Source: Companilactobacillus heilongjiangensis
GTDB lineage: Bacteria > Bacillota > Bacilli > Lactobacillales > Lactobacillaceae
Length of the DNA stretch: 64,000 nucleotides
Direction of reading: 5' to 3'
Assembly (NCBI RefSeq): GCF_000831645.3
Contig: NZ_CP012559.1
Location: 1,116,001-1,180,000, forward strand
Shown here: in pieces, positions 8,544 through 17,105 of the stretch
Layout of the letters: every line of letters starts with the position of its first letter
Numbering within the stretch: the stretch's first letter is position 1
Position numbers and translations under genes: made by a program
Notes under the pieces: model-generated
Told to the model about the DNA's origin: nothing
Databases searched by the model: none
The model's input: the letters and a program-made list of their open reading frames with translations, nothing else

Positions 8544-9761
8544 ATGTCAGATATAATTGCTTTAGATGTGTCCAAAGGACACAGTTATTGTGTGCATTAC
8601 AGCGATGGTAACTGCGTGAAAGAATTTGATTTTGAACATAATAAACTAGGTTTCGCCAAACTAAGCGAAACCGTTAAACGTGCTAATAATCCAACTTTTT
8701 ATTTTGAGGCTACGGGTATATACTCTCGCCCCATAGAAAGATTTTGCAGGGATAATAAGATACCCTATGCTTTGTTAAATCCTCTTGAATTACACCTCAA
8801 GACAGAGAATTTGCGTCGTGTTAAAACCGATAATAAAGATGCGCATAAGATAGCTCTTAGCGCCTATGATAATAGTTATCGGTTGATGGCATTTCAAAAT
8901 CCTAAATATCTAGATCTTAGAGAATGGTGTAGATTTTACGAGAGAGTCGAAGACTCTCGTAAATTCAATAAAGTTGAATTACATAACGAGTTACAACAGA
9001 CGTTTCCAGAAATGGAACAACTGTTTACTAATAAGACATCTATTCTATCTTTAAATTTGGTTAGTCTTTTTCCGCATCCTGATTTAGTGTCTGGTATTTC
9101 TAGGACAAAATTAAAGAATATTTTGATGAGTAAGACCGATAAAAAAATCTCCAGTGATAAAGCACTGGAGTATGCTGAAAAGTTAATAGTCTTTGCTAAG
9201 AATAGCTCTCCAGCAGTACGTGTAGATAATGTTCAAGTGCAAGAAGTTAAATATTATGCACGTAAATTAAAAGACCTCACTATTGAAAAAAGAAAACTTA
9301 GAAAACAAATGATTCAACTCGGAAAAACATTACCCGAATTTGAAATTATTGCTTCAATGCCAGGCATTGGTGAATTAACAGCTGCCATGTTACTGGGTGA
9401 AATCGGAGATTTCGCCAGATTTGATACTTCTAATCAATTGAATGCTTACGTTGGGATTGACCTTATTAGGTACCAATCTGGTCAGTATCTCAGAAAAGAT
9501 CACATAAATAAACGTGGAAATCCCAAAGCAAGAGAGATTCTATTCCTCACTGTCAGAAATATGATAAAGCAACAAGCAGCTGCACCTAATCACATCGTGG
9601 ACTATTACTACAAACTAAAAAGGCAACCCGTCCCTAAAAGGGACAAGGTTGCCACAGTGGCTTGCATGAACAAGACACTGAAATGTCTGTTCTCCATGAT
9701 TAGAAACAAGACTAAATATGCTTATGCATATACGGACTCAAGGTCCATAGAGACACTCTAG
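8544..9761 (+). CDS. IS110-family transposase (RNA-guided recombinase)
   Basis: A 405-residue DEDD transposase. The N-terminal RuvC-like domain shows Asp8 (ALDVSK), Glu55 (FEATGIY), Asp96 and Asp99 (TDNKDAHK). The C-terminal IS116/IS110/IS902 domain shows MPGIGELTAAMLLGEIGDF and the likely catalytic Ser312 in RYQSGQY, followed by KRGNPKAR. Start set at ATG 8544 with AGAAAGGAAA just upstream; an in-frame ATG at 8499 would run into the bridge RNA region. Full length and with all catalytic residues, so probably active. The protein would act with the adjacent RNA to recombine the element. Confidence 0.93.
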   Translation: MSDIIALDVSKGHSYCVHYSDGNCVKEFDFEHNKLGFAKLSETVKRANNPTFYFEATGIYSRPIERFCRDNKIPYALLNPLELHLKTENLRRVKTDNKDAHKIALSAYDNSYRLMAFQNPKYLDLREWCRFYERVEDSRKFNKVELHNELQQTFPEMEQLFTNKTSILSLNLVSLFPHPDLVSGISRTKLKNILMSKTDKKISSDKALEYAEKLIVFAKNSSPAVRVDNVQVQEVKYYARKLKDLTIEKRKLRKQMIQLGKTLPEFEIIASMPGIGELTAAMLLGEIGDFARFDTSNQLNAYVGIDLIRYQSGQYLRKDHINKRGNPKAREILFLTVRNMIKQQAAAPNHIVDYYYKLKRQPVPKRDKVATVACMNKTLKCLFSMIRNKTKYAYAYTDSRSIETL

Positions 9762-9871
9762 TATCTCTATTCCAAATACTAACTCTTACCTTCATAATTT
9801 TAAAGTCATAAGTTATGAAGTACTGTTTAGAATACTCTCATTTTCCTGATTCTCACTTGACTAATCGTAGG

Positions 9872-9946
9872 AACCGAGGTTCGAGACCGCTCTTTGGCTC
9901 GGGCCGTTCCGCACAGCTTGTGAATATTTCCCAGCTCTGTAGACGG
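9872..9946 (-). repeat. Cloverleaf repeat copy R3, right part
   Basis: Resumes with AACCGAGGTTCGAGACC (arm A), and ends with the terminal stem GAATATTTCCCAGCTC and the end motif GTAGACGG. Together with 8191-8312 it makes one complete type I copy. Confidence 0.9.
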
Positions 9947-10037
9947 GATACTTGATTAGTATTATATATAAAATAAGTTTGAATTAGATTTTTTATTGAA
10001 GTATGCTAATTGTCCAGATTAATTGGAGGGATGAGAA

Positions 10038-12287
10038 TTGAACGATTATATTGAAGTTATTGGTGCCAATAATAATAATTTACAGAATGTTTCAGTCAAA
10101 ATACCTAAACACCAAATTAATGTTTTTACCGGATTATCAGGGTCAGGTAAATCCTCCCTAGTATTTGATACGATTGCTGCAGAATCTCAGCGCTTGCTGA
10201 ATGAAACTTACTCGGCATTTATTCAACAAATGTTGCCAAGTTTTGAAGCTCCCAAGGTTGAGTCAATTAAGAATTTGCCAGTTTCAATTGTCATTGATCA
10301 AAAAAAGATTGGTGGGAATGCTCGTTCAACAGTTGGAACTATTACGGAGATTTATACAGGCCTAAGATTATTATTTTCTCGTATCGCGAAACCTTTTGTG
10401 GGATATTCGATGGTTTACTCGTTCAATAATCCGACTGGTATGTGTCAAACGTGCCAAGGATTAGGTGTAACCAAGCAAGTTGATATTCACAAATTACTTG
10501 ATTTTGATAAATCACTCAATGAGGGTGCTATTCAATTCCCAACTTTTCAACCAGGGGGATTTCGTTGGTTACGCTATACTGAGACCGGCAATTTTGACAA
10601 TGATAAGAAAATCAGGGATTTTTCTGATACTGAGCTGCAACGATTGTTGTTTGATAAGGGGAGCCAGCCAGATAATCCAACGAATAAGTGGCCTAAGACT
10701 TCTCAATACGTCGGTATTGTTGAGCGAATCAAGACTACGATAATGGAAAAAGGTGGGCTTCATTATCAGCAAGCTTTGAATGATGTATTCAATGAGCAAA
10801 TTTGTCCGGATTGTCATGGAACACGAGTTAATGATTTGATTCGATCCGCCAAAATTAGTGGTCAGTCGATTGCAGACTGTAGTGAAATGGCGATTGATGA
10901 TTTGATAGCTTTTTTAAAGCAGATTAATGGTAATCCTGAGATTGAGCTAGTCTTACAAAACCTTTTGACACGATTGAACAGTTTAAAGGTAGTTGGTTTG
11001 GATTATTTAACCCTAAGTCGTTCAACAACTTCGCTATCTGGTGGGGAATCGCAGCGAATCAAAATGACAAAGCACTTGAATAGTGCCTTGAGCGATGTTT
11101 GTTATATCTTTGATGAACCAAGCGTTGGTTTGCATCCGCAAGATTTAATTGGTATTAACAAGATTTTCACTAAACTTCGAGATCAGGGTAATACAGTATT
11201 ACTAATTGATCATGACCCAGATGTGATAAAAATTGCTGATAATGTGATTGAAATGGGTCCTAAAGCTGGTAAAAACGGTGGTCAAATCACTTTTGAAGGA
11301 ACTTATCAGAATTTGTTGAGTTCTTCGACAATCACTGGTCAAGCTTTACAAACAAAGCATCACTTAAATGAAGGTAAAATACCATTTGAGAAATTTTACC
11401 ATTTGGAACATGTTCACAAATATAACGTAACTGATGCATCGATTAAGATACCCCAGAATGCTTTGACAGTAGTCACTGGTGTCGCTGGTTCGGGTAAAAG
11501 TACGTTGATTCGAGAGTTATTCACGCAAAAATATCATCAAGCAGTAACTTTTGATCAAAGCGCTATCAAAGGAAGCAATCGTTCCAATATTTTGACATAT
11601 TTGGGAGCTTTTGACGAAATACGTAAGCAATTTGCCAAAGTATCGCACAAACCGACATCATTCTTTAGCTTTAATGGTCAAGGTGCCTGTTCAGAATGCC
11701 ATGGAAAAGGCTACATAAAATATGATTTGGCCTATATGGGTGACGTTAAACAAGTTTGTGAGAAGTGCCACGGAAAGAGATACAATACTGAAGCTTTGGA
11801 TGTGACTTATCATAACTTGAATATTTTTGATGTATTGCAACTGACCGCACAAGATGCAATGGGACTGTTTACCAAACAAGTTGATCAAATTTTGAACAAT
11901 TTATTAGACGCAAATCTCAGTTATTTGAATTTAGGTCAAACTTTAGATACCTTATCAGGTGGTGAATTACAGCGTCTGAAAATTACTAAGAGTCTTGGTG
12001 AATCTAAGCAGAGTGATTTGTTGATTTTAGATGAGCCCAGTACAGGATTGCATGAATCCGACGTCAATCAACTACTGAAGTTATTTGAAAAGTTGTTAAA
12101 TATGGGAAAAACATTGATTGTTTTGGAACATAATTTATCGATTATATCGCAAGCACAGTGGATTATTGATCTGGGACCTTGTGGCGGTCGTTATGGTGGA
12201 CAGGTACTTTTCCAAGGATATCCAGTCGATTTAGTGAATGTTGAAACATCATTTACAGCACAACATTTACGAAATTTTTGCTTGTAA
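10038..12287 (+). CDS. UvrA-like ABC ATPase lacking the UvrB-binding insert
   Basis: A 749-residue tandem ABC protein related to excinuclease subunit A but about 190 residues shorter. Walker A sites are GLSGSGKSS (32-40) and GVAGSGKST (about 480); both ABC signatures (LSGGESQR, LSGGELQR) and Walker B (LLILDEPSTGLH) are present, as are the zinc-ribbon pairs CQTC, CPDC, CSEC and CEKC. The first zinc pair is at 136-139, close to Walker A, meaning the UvrB-interaction domain of canonical UvrA is missing. Start is a TTG with GGAGGG 7 bases before it. This form is often called UvrA2 and linked to drug or DNA-damage tolerance; function here is unknown. Confidence 0.85.
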   Translation: MNDYIEVIGANNNNLQNVSVKIPKHQINVFTGLSGSGKSSLVFDTIAAESQRLLNETYSAFIQQMLPSFEAPKVESIKNLPVSIVIDQKKIGGNARSTVGTITEIYTGLRLLFSRIAKPFVGYSMVYSFNNPTGMCQTCQGLGVTKQVDIHKLLDFDKSLNEGAIQFPTFQPGGFRWLRYTETGNFDNDKKIRDFSDTELQRLLFDKGSQPDNPTNKWPKTSQYVGIVERIKTTIMEKGGLHYQQALNDVFNEQICPDCHGTRVNDLIRSAKISGQSIADCSEMAIDDLIAFLKQINGNPEIELVLQNLLTRLNSLKVVGLDYLTLSRSTTSLSGGESQRIKMTKHLNSALSDVCYIFDEPSVGLHPQDLIGINKIFTKLRDQGNTVLLIDHDPDVIKIADNVIEMGPKAGKNGGQITFEGTYQNLLSSSTITGQALQTKHHLNEGKIPFEKFYHLEHVHKYNVTDASIKIPQNALTVVTGVAGSGKSTLIRELFTQKYHQAVTFDQSAIKGSNRSNILTYLGAFDEIRKQFAKVSHKPTSFFSFNGQGACSECHGKGYIKYDLAYMGDVKQVCEKCHGKRYNTEALDVTYHNLNIFDVLQLTAQDAMGLFTKQVDQILNNLLDANLSYLNLGQTLDTLSGGELQRLKITKSLGESKQSDLLILDEPSTGLHESDVNQLLKLFEKLLNMGKTLIVLEHNLSIISQAQWIIDLGPCGGRYGGQVLFQGYPVDLVNVETSFTAQHLRNFCL

Positions 12288-12348
12288 AAGGCAGGTTAGT
12301 TGCGTGATACTTAATTAGAGAGATATTTTTAAGAGGTGATAAAGGCTG

Positions 12349-12678
12349 ATGAATAACGAAATCAAATTTATCATGGATGAACTTGGTATCATCTATGGTT
12401 TTTATCAAGATAGTTTTAGTTTCAAACGTATTAAGAGTTATATTTTGAGCATGCCTGAAGGAACAAAGATTGTAAAAGTTGCTCACGGCAAGGTACCAAT
12501 GTACGACCATCAAGTTGATTTACCAATCGCTGAATTTAACGACGATACCGATTCTGTTGGTTTGTTGCAAGTTAACCATACAATGGTAAATAATCGTGCT
12601 GCAGAAGATATTGAGGCCGACACGCAACGTATTATTACACTAGTAAATCGTTTGATTACGCTGATTTCTCCTAAATAG
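12349..12678 (+). CDS. Hypothetical 109-residue protein
   Basis: Not recognised. The product is soluble, acidic to neutral, with no signal peptide, membrane segment or cysteine. The N-terminal half is mixed; the C-terminal part (about residues 80-105) looks helical. AGAGGTGATAA precedes the ATG at a slightly long spacing. It follows the UvrA-like gene by 61 bases on the same strand and is followed by a terminator, so it may be the second gene of that transcript. Confidence 0.6.
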   Translation: MNNEIKFIMDELGIIYGFYQDSFSFKRIKSYILSMPEGTKIVKVAHGKVPMYDHQVDLPIAEFNDDTDSVGLLQVNHTMVNNRAAEDIEADTQRIITLVNRLITLISPK

Positions 12679-12706
12679 TGTGTTTTGCTATTAATGACAA
12701 AATAAA

Positions 12707-12755
12707 AAAATAACAGCCATTGGAAACTTACATTCCAGTGACTGTTATTTATTTT
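12707..12755 (+). terminator. Intrinsic terminator
   Basis: Stem AATAACAGCCATTGGAA / TTCCAGTGACTGTTATT with two internal mismatches, followed by a T-rich stretch and preceded by an A-run. It ends the UvrA-like transcript and may also slow opposite transcription. Confidence 0.7.
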
Positions 12756-12779
12756 CTATCGTGTTTTGTCGGTAGTTAA

Positions 12780-12892
12780 ATATGCCGTCTCCAGAGCTGG
12801 GAAATGTTCTCAAGCTGTGCGGAACGGCCCCGAGCCAAAGTACGGTCTCGAACTACCACGGCACAGAAATATTTCCCAGATCTTCCGACTAA
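12780..12892 (+). repeat. Cloverleaf repeat copy R4, short form (arms B and C lost)
   Basis: Type I ends ATATGCCGTCTCCAGAGCTG and CTTCCGACTAATTAAT with the GGGAAAT / ATTTCCC terminal stem. Only arm A (CCGAGCCAAAG-CGGTCTCG) remains; the sequence jumps from arm A straight to ACTACCACGGCACA, which in full copies follows arm C. The A/T-rich extension at 12893-12955 holds a TTAGTTGA / TCAACTA hairpin. Confidence 0.8.
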
Positions 12893-12967
12893 TTAATCTG
12901 TATTAGTTGAACATAAGAGTATTCAATTGTTCTTATACTCAAATTATCAACTAGCGCTTTGCGTTGT

Positions 12968-13747
12968 TTAGTTAGATGTAACGTCTGTTATACAAACATA
13001 TTCATTATTTGCAACTCGGTAATAGCCAACTTTATCTATGACGATAAAATTATCGGTAATCCAAGCTGTGCCGGATCCTAATGCATAGCCAGCAATTGGT
13101 TGACCGTTTTGGTCATAAACTTGAGCTGGTCCAACTGTGTTAACAGTCACCGTATTGACGTTTGGTGAGACTGGTTGACTATTTTGGAAGAGATAGACGT
13201 CATTAGCTTTGACAAATTCGTTAGTTGAAACACTGTAGAAGGTTCCACTAGGAAGATTATTCTGGATTCCAACTTTCCAAGATGAGTTTTTTGGCAATGC
13301 TCGTGTCATTGGATTACCGTTCATGTCATACAGTTGAGCCGCGTCTGCAGCGACTGTTACATTGTAATCACGTAAAAGGATCTGTCCCATTGCTTGATCA
13401 TTATTTTCAGCAATTCCGGGTGTATTGATAATGATTTGGACATCGGCTGCTTTAACGTATTCATTTGTAGCAACACGATAGTAAATTCCACTATCAAGAG
13501 TGTTTTGATAGTCAGCTTTCCATTCGGTATCAAAATTTAATGCTCGAGAAATTGGTTGACCATTTTCATCATACAATTGTGCTTGAGCAGAAGTGATTTT
13601 GATTGTTGCATCGCCGATAGCAGACAAGCCAGCATTTAGACGTGTATCTTGAGCTTGGACTCTAGTGGTAGTCAGAATATTAGCGTTAGCACTGACGCCC
13701 ACAGCGAGAAGGGATGCTACAAGTAAACTTTTTTGAACATATTTCAT
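12968..13747 (-). CDS. Secreted protein with three SLAP-like repeats
   Basis: A 259-residue exported protein. A signal peptide covers about residues 1-32 (basic start, hydrophobic core, VQA before QD). Three repeats follow at about 55-103, 136-184 and 207-255, each with the pattern AQLYDxNGQPxxRAL ... YYRVATNEYVKAxDV. This pattern resembles the SLAP (S-layer-associated) cell-wall-binding domains of lactobacilli. No sortase motif or transmembrane tail. A good AAAGGAG lies 9 bases before the ATG. It probably sits non-covalently on the wall. A related two-repeat protein is encoded at 36593. Confidence 0.8.
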   Translation of the reverse strand: MKYVQKSLLVASLLAVGVSANANILTTTRVQAQDTRLNAGLSAIGDATIKITSAQAQLYDENGQPISRALNFDTEWKADYQNTLDSGIYYRVATNEYVKAADVQIIINTPGIAENNDQAMGQILLRDYNVTVAADAAQLYDMNGNPMTRALPKNSSWKVGIQNNLPSGTFYSVSTNEFVKANDVYLFQNSQPVSPNVNTVTVNTVGPAQVYDQNGQPIAGYALGSGTAWITDNFIVIDKVGYYRVANNEYVCITDVTSN

Positions 13748-13911
13748 AAATTGAAACTCCTTTAATAAAAATTATCACAAGATTAAATTATAAAGATTTA
13801 ATGCTTGAAGCTTGTATACGTAGTGTAGATTTTGAGCATATAAGCTGATTAAATTTTTCTAAAGGAGTTGTAATTTTATTGCCTTTTAAGCTTTATATCG
13901 TTCCAGAGCGC

Positions 13912-13951
13912 AAAAAAGGTCGTCAACCGCAGAATGTTGACGACCTTTTAA
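13912..13951 (-). terminator. Intrinsic terminator of the malolactic operon
   Basis: Perfect 14-bp stem AAAAGGTCGTCAAC / GTTGACGACCTTTT; read on the minus strand it ends in a T-run, downstream of the malate permease gene. The rest of 13748-14031 shows nothing else I can name. Confidence 0.85.
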
Positions 13952-14031
13952 TATATATACGTGTGTTTGTGTATTTGAGGAGGATCTAAGTTTTGTTTTG
14001 AATGTGTGAATGATAAACCGAATCAGTTTAA

Positions 14032-14997
14032 CTAGATAAGGTTAGCGATTTGCATAAGGATAGGAACAACGATAACGAATAGAACCGTTGAAGTTGTTAC
14101 TAAGTTAGTTGCGTAATCAACGTCACCGTGTGATTGATCAACTAGGATAGGCAATACGGCTAAACCAGGAGCAGCTGATTGGATAATGAATGAGTTTGAT
14201 TCAATATTTGGTAGAGAAGTACCCATCATTGAACCACCAATCAAGATAATACTGATCATAATAGCTGGAGCAATTACGAATCTACCAAGCAAAGCTAAGA
14301 TAGTATCGCGGTCAAATTTGATTGATCTTAAACCAGCATCAGCTAAGATGATACCAATGTAGATAAGTGACATAGGTGTTACAACACCACCGACCATATC
14401 AAGGGTCTTGTTGATCCATTCAGGTACGGGGATAGCTAGTAGCAAGAAGACAAGTGATACTAAGAAACCAACAAGTGGAGCAGGAAGTAATTTCTTCCAA
14501 TTAAAGTCTTTCTTAGCACCTTTTTCAACAGTTGGATCATCACTTGAGATAAAGAAGATACCAATAGCCCAAGTTGAAATTGTGTTCATAACATAGTAAA
14601 TAAGGAAGTAAGGTAAACTCTTAGTACCAAACAAAGCCATATTTAAAGGTAAACCAATGAAAATTGTATTAGCATTAACGAACATGTTAATGAATGTACC
14701 ACGACGACCTTTTCGAATGCGGAAGACCTTAGTTAAGATCCAAGCAACGATATAGCCGATTGTAAAACTGGCAAAAGTGAAAACTAAACCGCCAGATAGA
14801 CTTGCAAGTTTGTCTCTGTTCAAATATTTAAGAACCGAAACGAAGATTGATGCAGGCAAAGCTACCTTCATAATAATGAAGGAAATATTGCCTTTAAATT
14901 CATCACCTAGACGACCGGACCCTCTTAGCCAGTAACCTAGAGCGATAACTAGAACGATTTCAGCAACACTTTCCAGTGAAGTAATAAATGCTTCCAT
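14032..14997 (-). CDS. mleP: Malate permease, AEC family
   Basis: A 321-residue membrane protein of the auxin-efflux-carrier (AEC) family, with about ten hydrophobic segments in two halves. In lactic acid bacteria AEC proteins next to malolactic enzyme carry L-malate in and/or lactate out. The assignment rests on that context: the upstream gene on the same strand is malolactic enzyme. The gap between the two genes is 382 bases and holds a cloverleaf repeat, which is unusual for this operon. AGGGGAATTTT lies before the ATG, and a terminator follows the gene. Confidence 0.85.
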   Translation of the reverse strand: MEAFITSLESVAEIVLVIALGYWLRGSGRLGDEFKGNISFIIMKVALPASIFVSVLKYLNRDKLASLSGGLVFTFASFTIGYIVAWILTKVFRIRKGRRGTFINMFVNANTIFIGLPLNMALFGTKSLPYFLIYYVMNTISTWAIGIFFISSDDPTVEKGAKKDFNWKKLLPAPLVGFLVSLVFLLLAIPVPEWINKTLDMVGGVVTPMSLIYIGIILADAGLRSIKFDRDTILALLGRFVIAPAIMISIILIGGSMMGTSLPNIESNSFIIQSAAPGLAVLPILVDQSHGDVDYATNLVTTSTVLFVIVVPILMQIANLI

Positions 14998-15036
14998 GAA
15001 TAAAATTCCCCTTTATTTGACAAATATGTTTATTAA

Positions 15037-15060
15037 TGTGATGTCTCCGGAGCTGATAAA
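15037..15060 (+). repeat. Fragment of a cloverleaf-repeat end
   Basis: GATGTCTCCGGAGCTGATAAATATT resembles, in shortened view, the orientation-A end ATGCCGTCTCCAGAGCTGGG seen elsewhere. It stands about 110 bp from the full copy at 15150 and suggests an older, decayed copy. Confidence 0.35.
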
Positions 15061-15061
15061 T

Positions 15062-15353
15062 ATTAATTAACGTATGGTGTTGGTTGATATGCTACAACAA
15101 ATATTTTATAGTCTAAAATTATTTAAATACTTTTACACTCAACTAATATCGATTAATTAGTCGGAAGAGCTGGGAAATATTTGTGTGCCGTGGTAGTGGT
15201 ATAAGTACGGGAAATTCTTCCCGTACTTATACCACCGGACGTGTTTGGAGACTTGACGAACTGTGTCAAGGCTTCAAACCGAGGCCCGAGACCGTACTTT
15301 GGCTCGGGCCGTTCCGCACAGCTTGAGAATATTTTCCAGCTCTGTAGACGGCA
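15062..15353 (-). repeat. Cloverleaf repeat copy R5 with extension (orientation B)
   Basis: The core at 15155-15353 is a complete type I copy: ends TTAGTCGGAAGAGC and CTCTGTAGACGG, arm C (GTGGTATAAGTACGGGAA / TTCCCGTACTTATACCAC), arm B (GTTTGGAGACTTGACG / GTCAAGGCTTCAAAC) and arm A (CCCGAGACC / GGCTCGGG). The stretch 15062-15154 is the conserved extension, starting ACGTATGGTGTTGGTTGATA, also found beside the copies at 24357 and 42449. It lies between mleS and mleP. Confidence 0.85.
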
Positions 15354-15379
15354 TATTTAATTAGCACCACAAGTATTAA

Positions 15380-17002
15380 TTAATATTTAGGTTCCCATTT
15401 GATGTCAGCAACTGCTTGTTTAGCATCTTTGGCATCTGTTAGTTTTTCGTCGATAGCTTGTTGTGCAACACCGACGGCAACTGTCATACTGAATTCATCT
15501 AGTTTTGAAACTGGAGGAAGAACAGCAGCACCTGGTTGTGTAGGGTCAACGATTCCACCTAATGAGTGGGCAGCTTTGTTGATCATACCGTCTGATAGGA
15601 TTTTAGCGTTAACAGCCATTGAACCAAGACCAAGACCTGGGTATACCAAAGCGTTGTTAGCTTGACCAATGTGATATGTAACACCGTTGTATTCAACAGG
15701 TTCAACTGGAATACCAGTAGCGATAAGAGCTTTACCATCAGTCCACTTCAAAAGATCTTCAGCCTTAGCTTCTGCTAATTTTGTAGGATTTGATAGTGGG
15801 AAGATGATTGGACGTTCTGTGTGAGCAGCCATTTCTGTAATAACGCCTTCTGTAAATGTACCAGGTTGTGTTGATGTACCAACTAAGATTGTTGGGTGAA
15901 CAGCTTTAACAACAGCTTCCAAGTTTGTTAGTTCGTCAGCATTGCTGAATTCACTACGTTGTCTTGTGAAAGGCTTTTGTTCTGGTGTAAGATCTTCAGT
16001 GTCATCGAACAATAGACCTTGTTTGTCGACTAGGTAGAAGTGTTTTCTAGCTTCGTCTTCTGAAAGACCTTCTTCAACCATAGCATCAAAGATTCTCTTA
16101 GTGATACCAGCACCGGCAGTACCAGCACCAAATGATAGGTAAACTTGATCAGTAAGCTTTTCTTTAGAAATGTTCAAAGCACCAAGGATACCGGCAAGAG
16201 TAATGATACCTGTACCTTGAATATCATCGTTGAATGTCAAGATTTGGTCTTTGTACTTGTTCAAGATGTTGGCAGCATTGCTACGACCAAAGTCTTCAAA
16301 GTGCAAGTACATGTCTGGGAACAAGTTTTCAGCAGTTTCAACAAATTTGTCAACAAAGTTGTAGTACTTGTCGCCAGTAACACGTTCGTGATGGTTACCC
16401 ATGTATAGGTCATCAGCGAGTAATTCTTTTCTGTTTGTACCAGCATCAAGAACAACTGGAAGAACAGATTTAGGATCAACACCAGCAGCGGCTGTGTAAA
16501 CCATCAATTTACCAACAGAGATGTCAACACCTTGGACACCCCAGTCACCAATACCAAGAATACCTTCACCGTCAGTAACAACGATCAACTTGATGTCGCG
16601 ACCAGCAGAAACATTCTTCAATGTAGCTTCGATATCATCTTGGTCATCGATTGATAGGTAAGCAGCATTTTGTGGGTCTAAGAAGAAGTGACTGTAGTTT
16701 TCAATAGTGTCAGCAATTGTTGGATCGTAAACAACGGGCATAAATTCGTTAACATGTTCACTGAATAGCTTGTAGAACAATGTAACGTTTTCGTTGAATA
16801 AATCCATCAAGTACATTCTCTTAGCTAAAAATGTATCTTTGTTTGAATAGTTTTCGTAGGCTTGTTCTACTTGTTGGTCCAAAGTTTGGACGAAAGGTGG
16901 AAGTAAACCTTCAATTTTGTTATCTTTTCTTTCTTCTTTAGTAAAGGCAGTACCTTTGTTCAAGAAGTGATTATTTAATAAATCTAAACCAGTATATTTC
17001 AT
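15380..17002 (-). CDS. mleS: Malolactic enzyme
   Basis: A 540-residue member of the malic-enzyme family. Malolactic enzyme decarboxylates L-malate to L-lactate and CO2 with NAD+ and Mn2+, giving the cell pH control and proton-motive force. Visible signatures include [21 protein letters not shown] and FNDDIQGTG (malic enzyme signature), a Rossmann-type GAGTAGAG, and PLSNPT. Length matches MleS (about 541) rather than the shorter NAD-malic enzymes. GGAGG precedes the ATG. Divergent LysR gene 103 bases away and an AEC permease downstream make the malolactic call firm. Confidence 0.93.
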   Translation of the reverse strand: MKYTGLDLLNNHFLNKGTAFTKEERKDNKIEGLLPPFVQTLDQQVEQAYENYSNKDTFLAKRMYLMDLFNENVTLFYKLFSEHVNEFMPVVYDPTIADTIENYSHFFLDPQNAAYLSIDDQDDIEATLKNVSAGRDIKLIVVTDGEGILGIGDWGVQGVDISVGKLMVYTAAAGVDPKSVLPVVLDAGTNRKELLADDLYMGNHHERVTGDKYYNFVDKFVETAENLFPDMYLHFEDFGRSNAANILNKYKDQILTFNDDIQGTGIITLAGILGALNISKEKLTDQVYLSFGAGTAGAGITKRIFDAMVEEGLSEDEARKHFYLVDKQGLLFDDTEDLTPEQKPFTRQRSEFSNADELTNLEAVVKAVHPTILVGTSTQPGTFTEGVITEMAAHTERPIIFPLSNPTKLAEAKAEDLLKWTDGKALIATGIPVEPVEYNGVTYHIGQANNALVYPGLGLGSMAVNAKILSDGMINKAAHSLGGIVDPTQPGAAVLPPVSKLDEFSMTVAVGVAQQAIDEKLTDAKDAKQAVADIKWEPKY

Positions 17003-17105
17003 AAATTTAATGCCTCCTAATTAACTTTCGTTTTGTACTATATACCCTTATAAAAAATATAGTCAAATATGTTATTATTGATAAATAAAATTTATAGGTG
17101 AGAAA

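Larger units (their letters stand above)
8313..9873 (+). mobile_element. IS110-family insertion sequence inside repeat R3
   Basis: About 1.56 kb. Boundaries come from comparing the flanks with intact repeats: the empty site would read GGCTTCAAACCGAGGTTC, with an AA dinucleotide at both junctions (8311-8312 and 9872-9873), which leaves the exact ends ambiguous by two bases. Near the ends lie 12-bp inverted repeats, CCTAAGATTAGT (8317-8328) and ACTAATCGTAGG (9860-9871), matching at 11 of 12. There is no longer target duplication, as expected for this family. It carries a 231-bp 5' non-coding end, the transposase gene and a ~110-bp 3' non-coding end. Confidence 0.9.

Noticed and set aside
8297-8611. 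104-codon plus-strand frame at the start of the IS
   Set aside because: It crosses from the repeat into the bridge RNA region and overlaps the transposase start in another frame; no ribosome site and no protein-like pattern.
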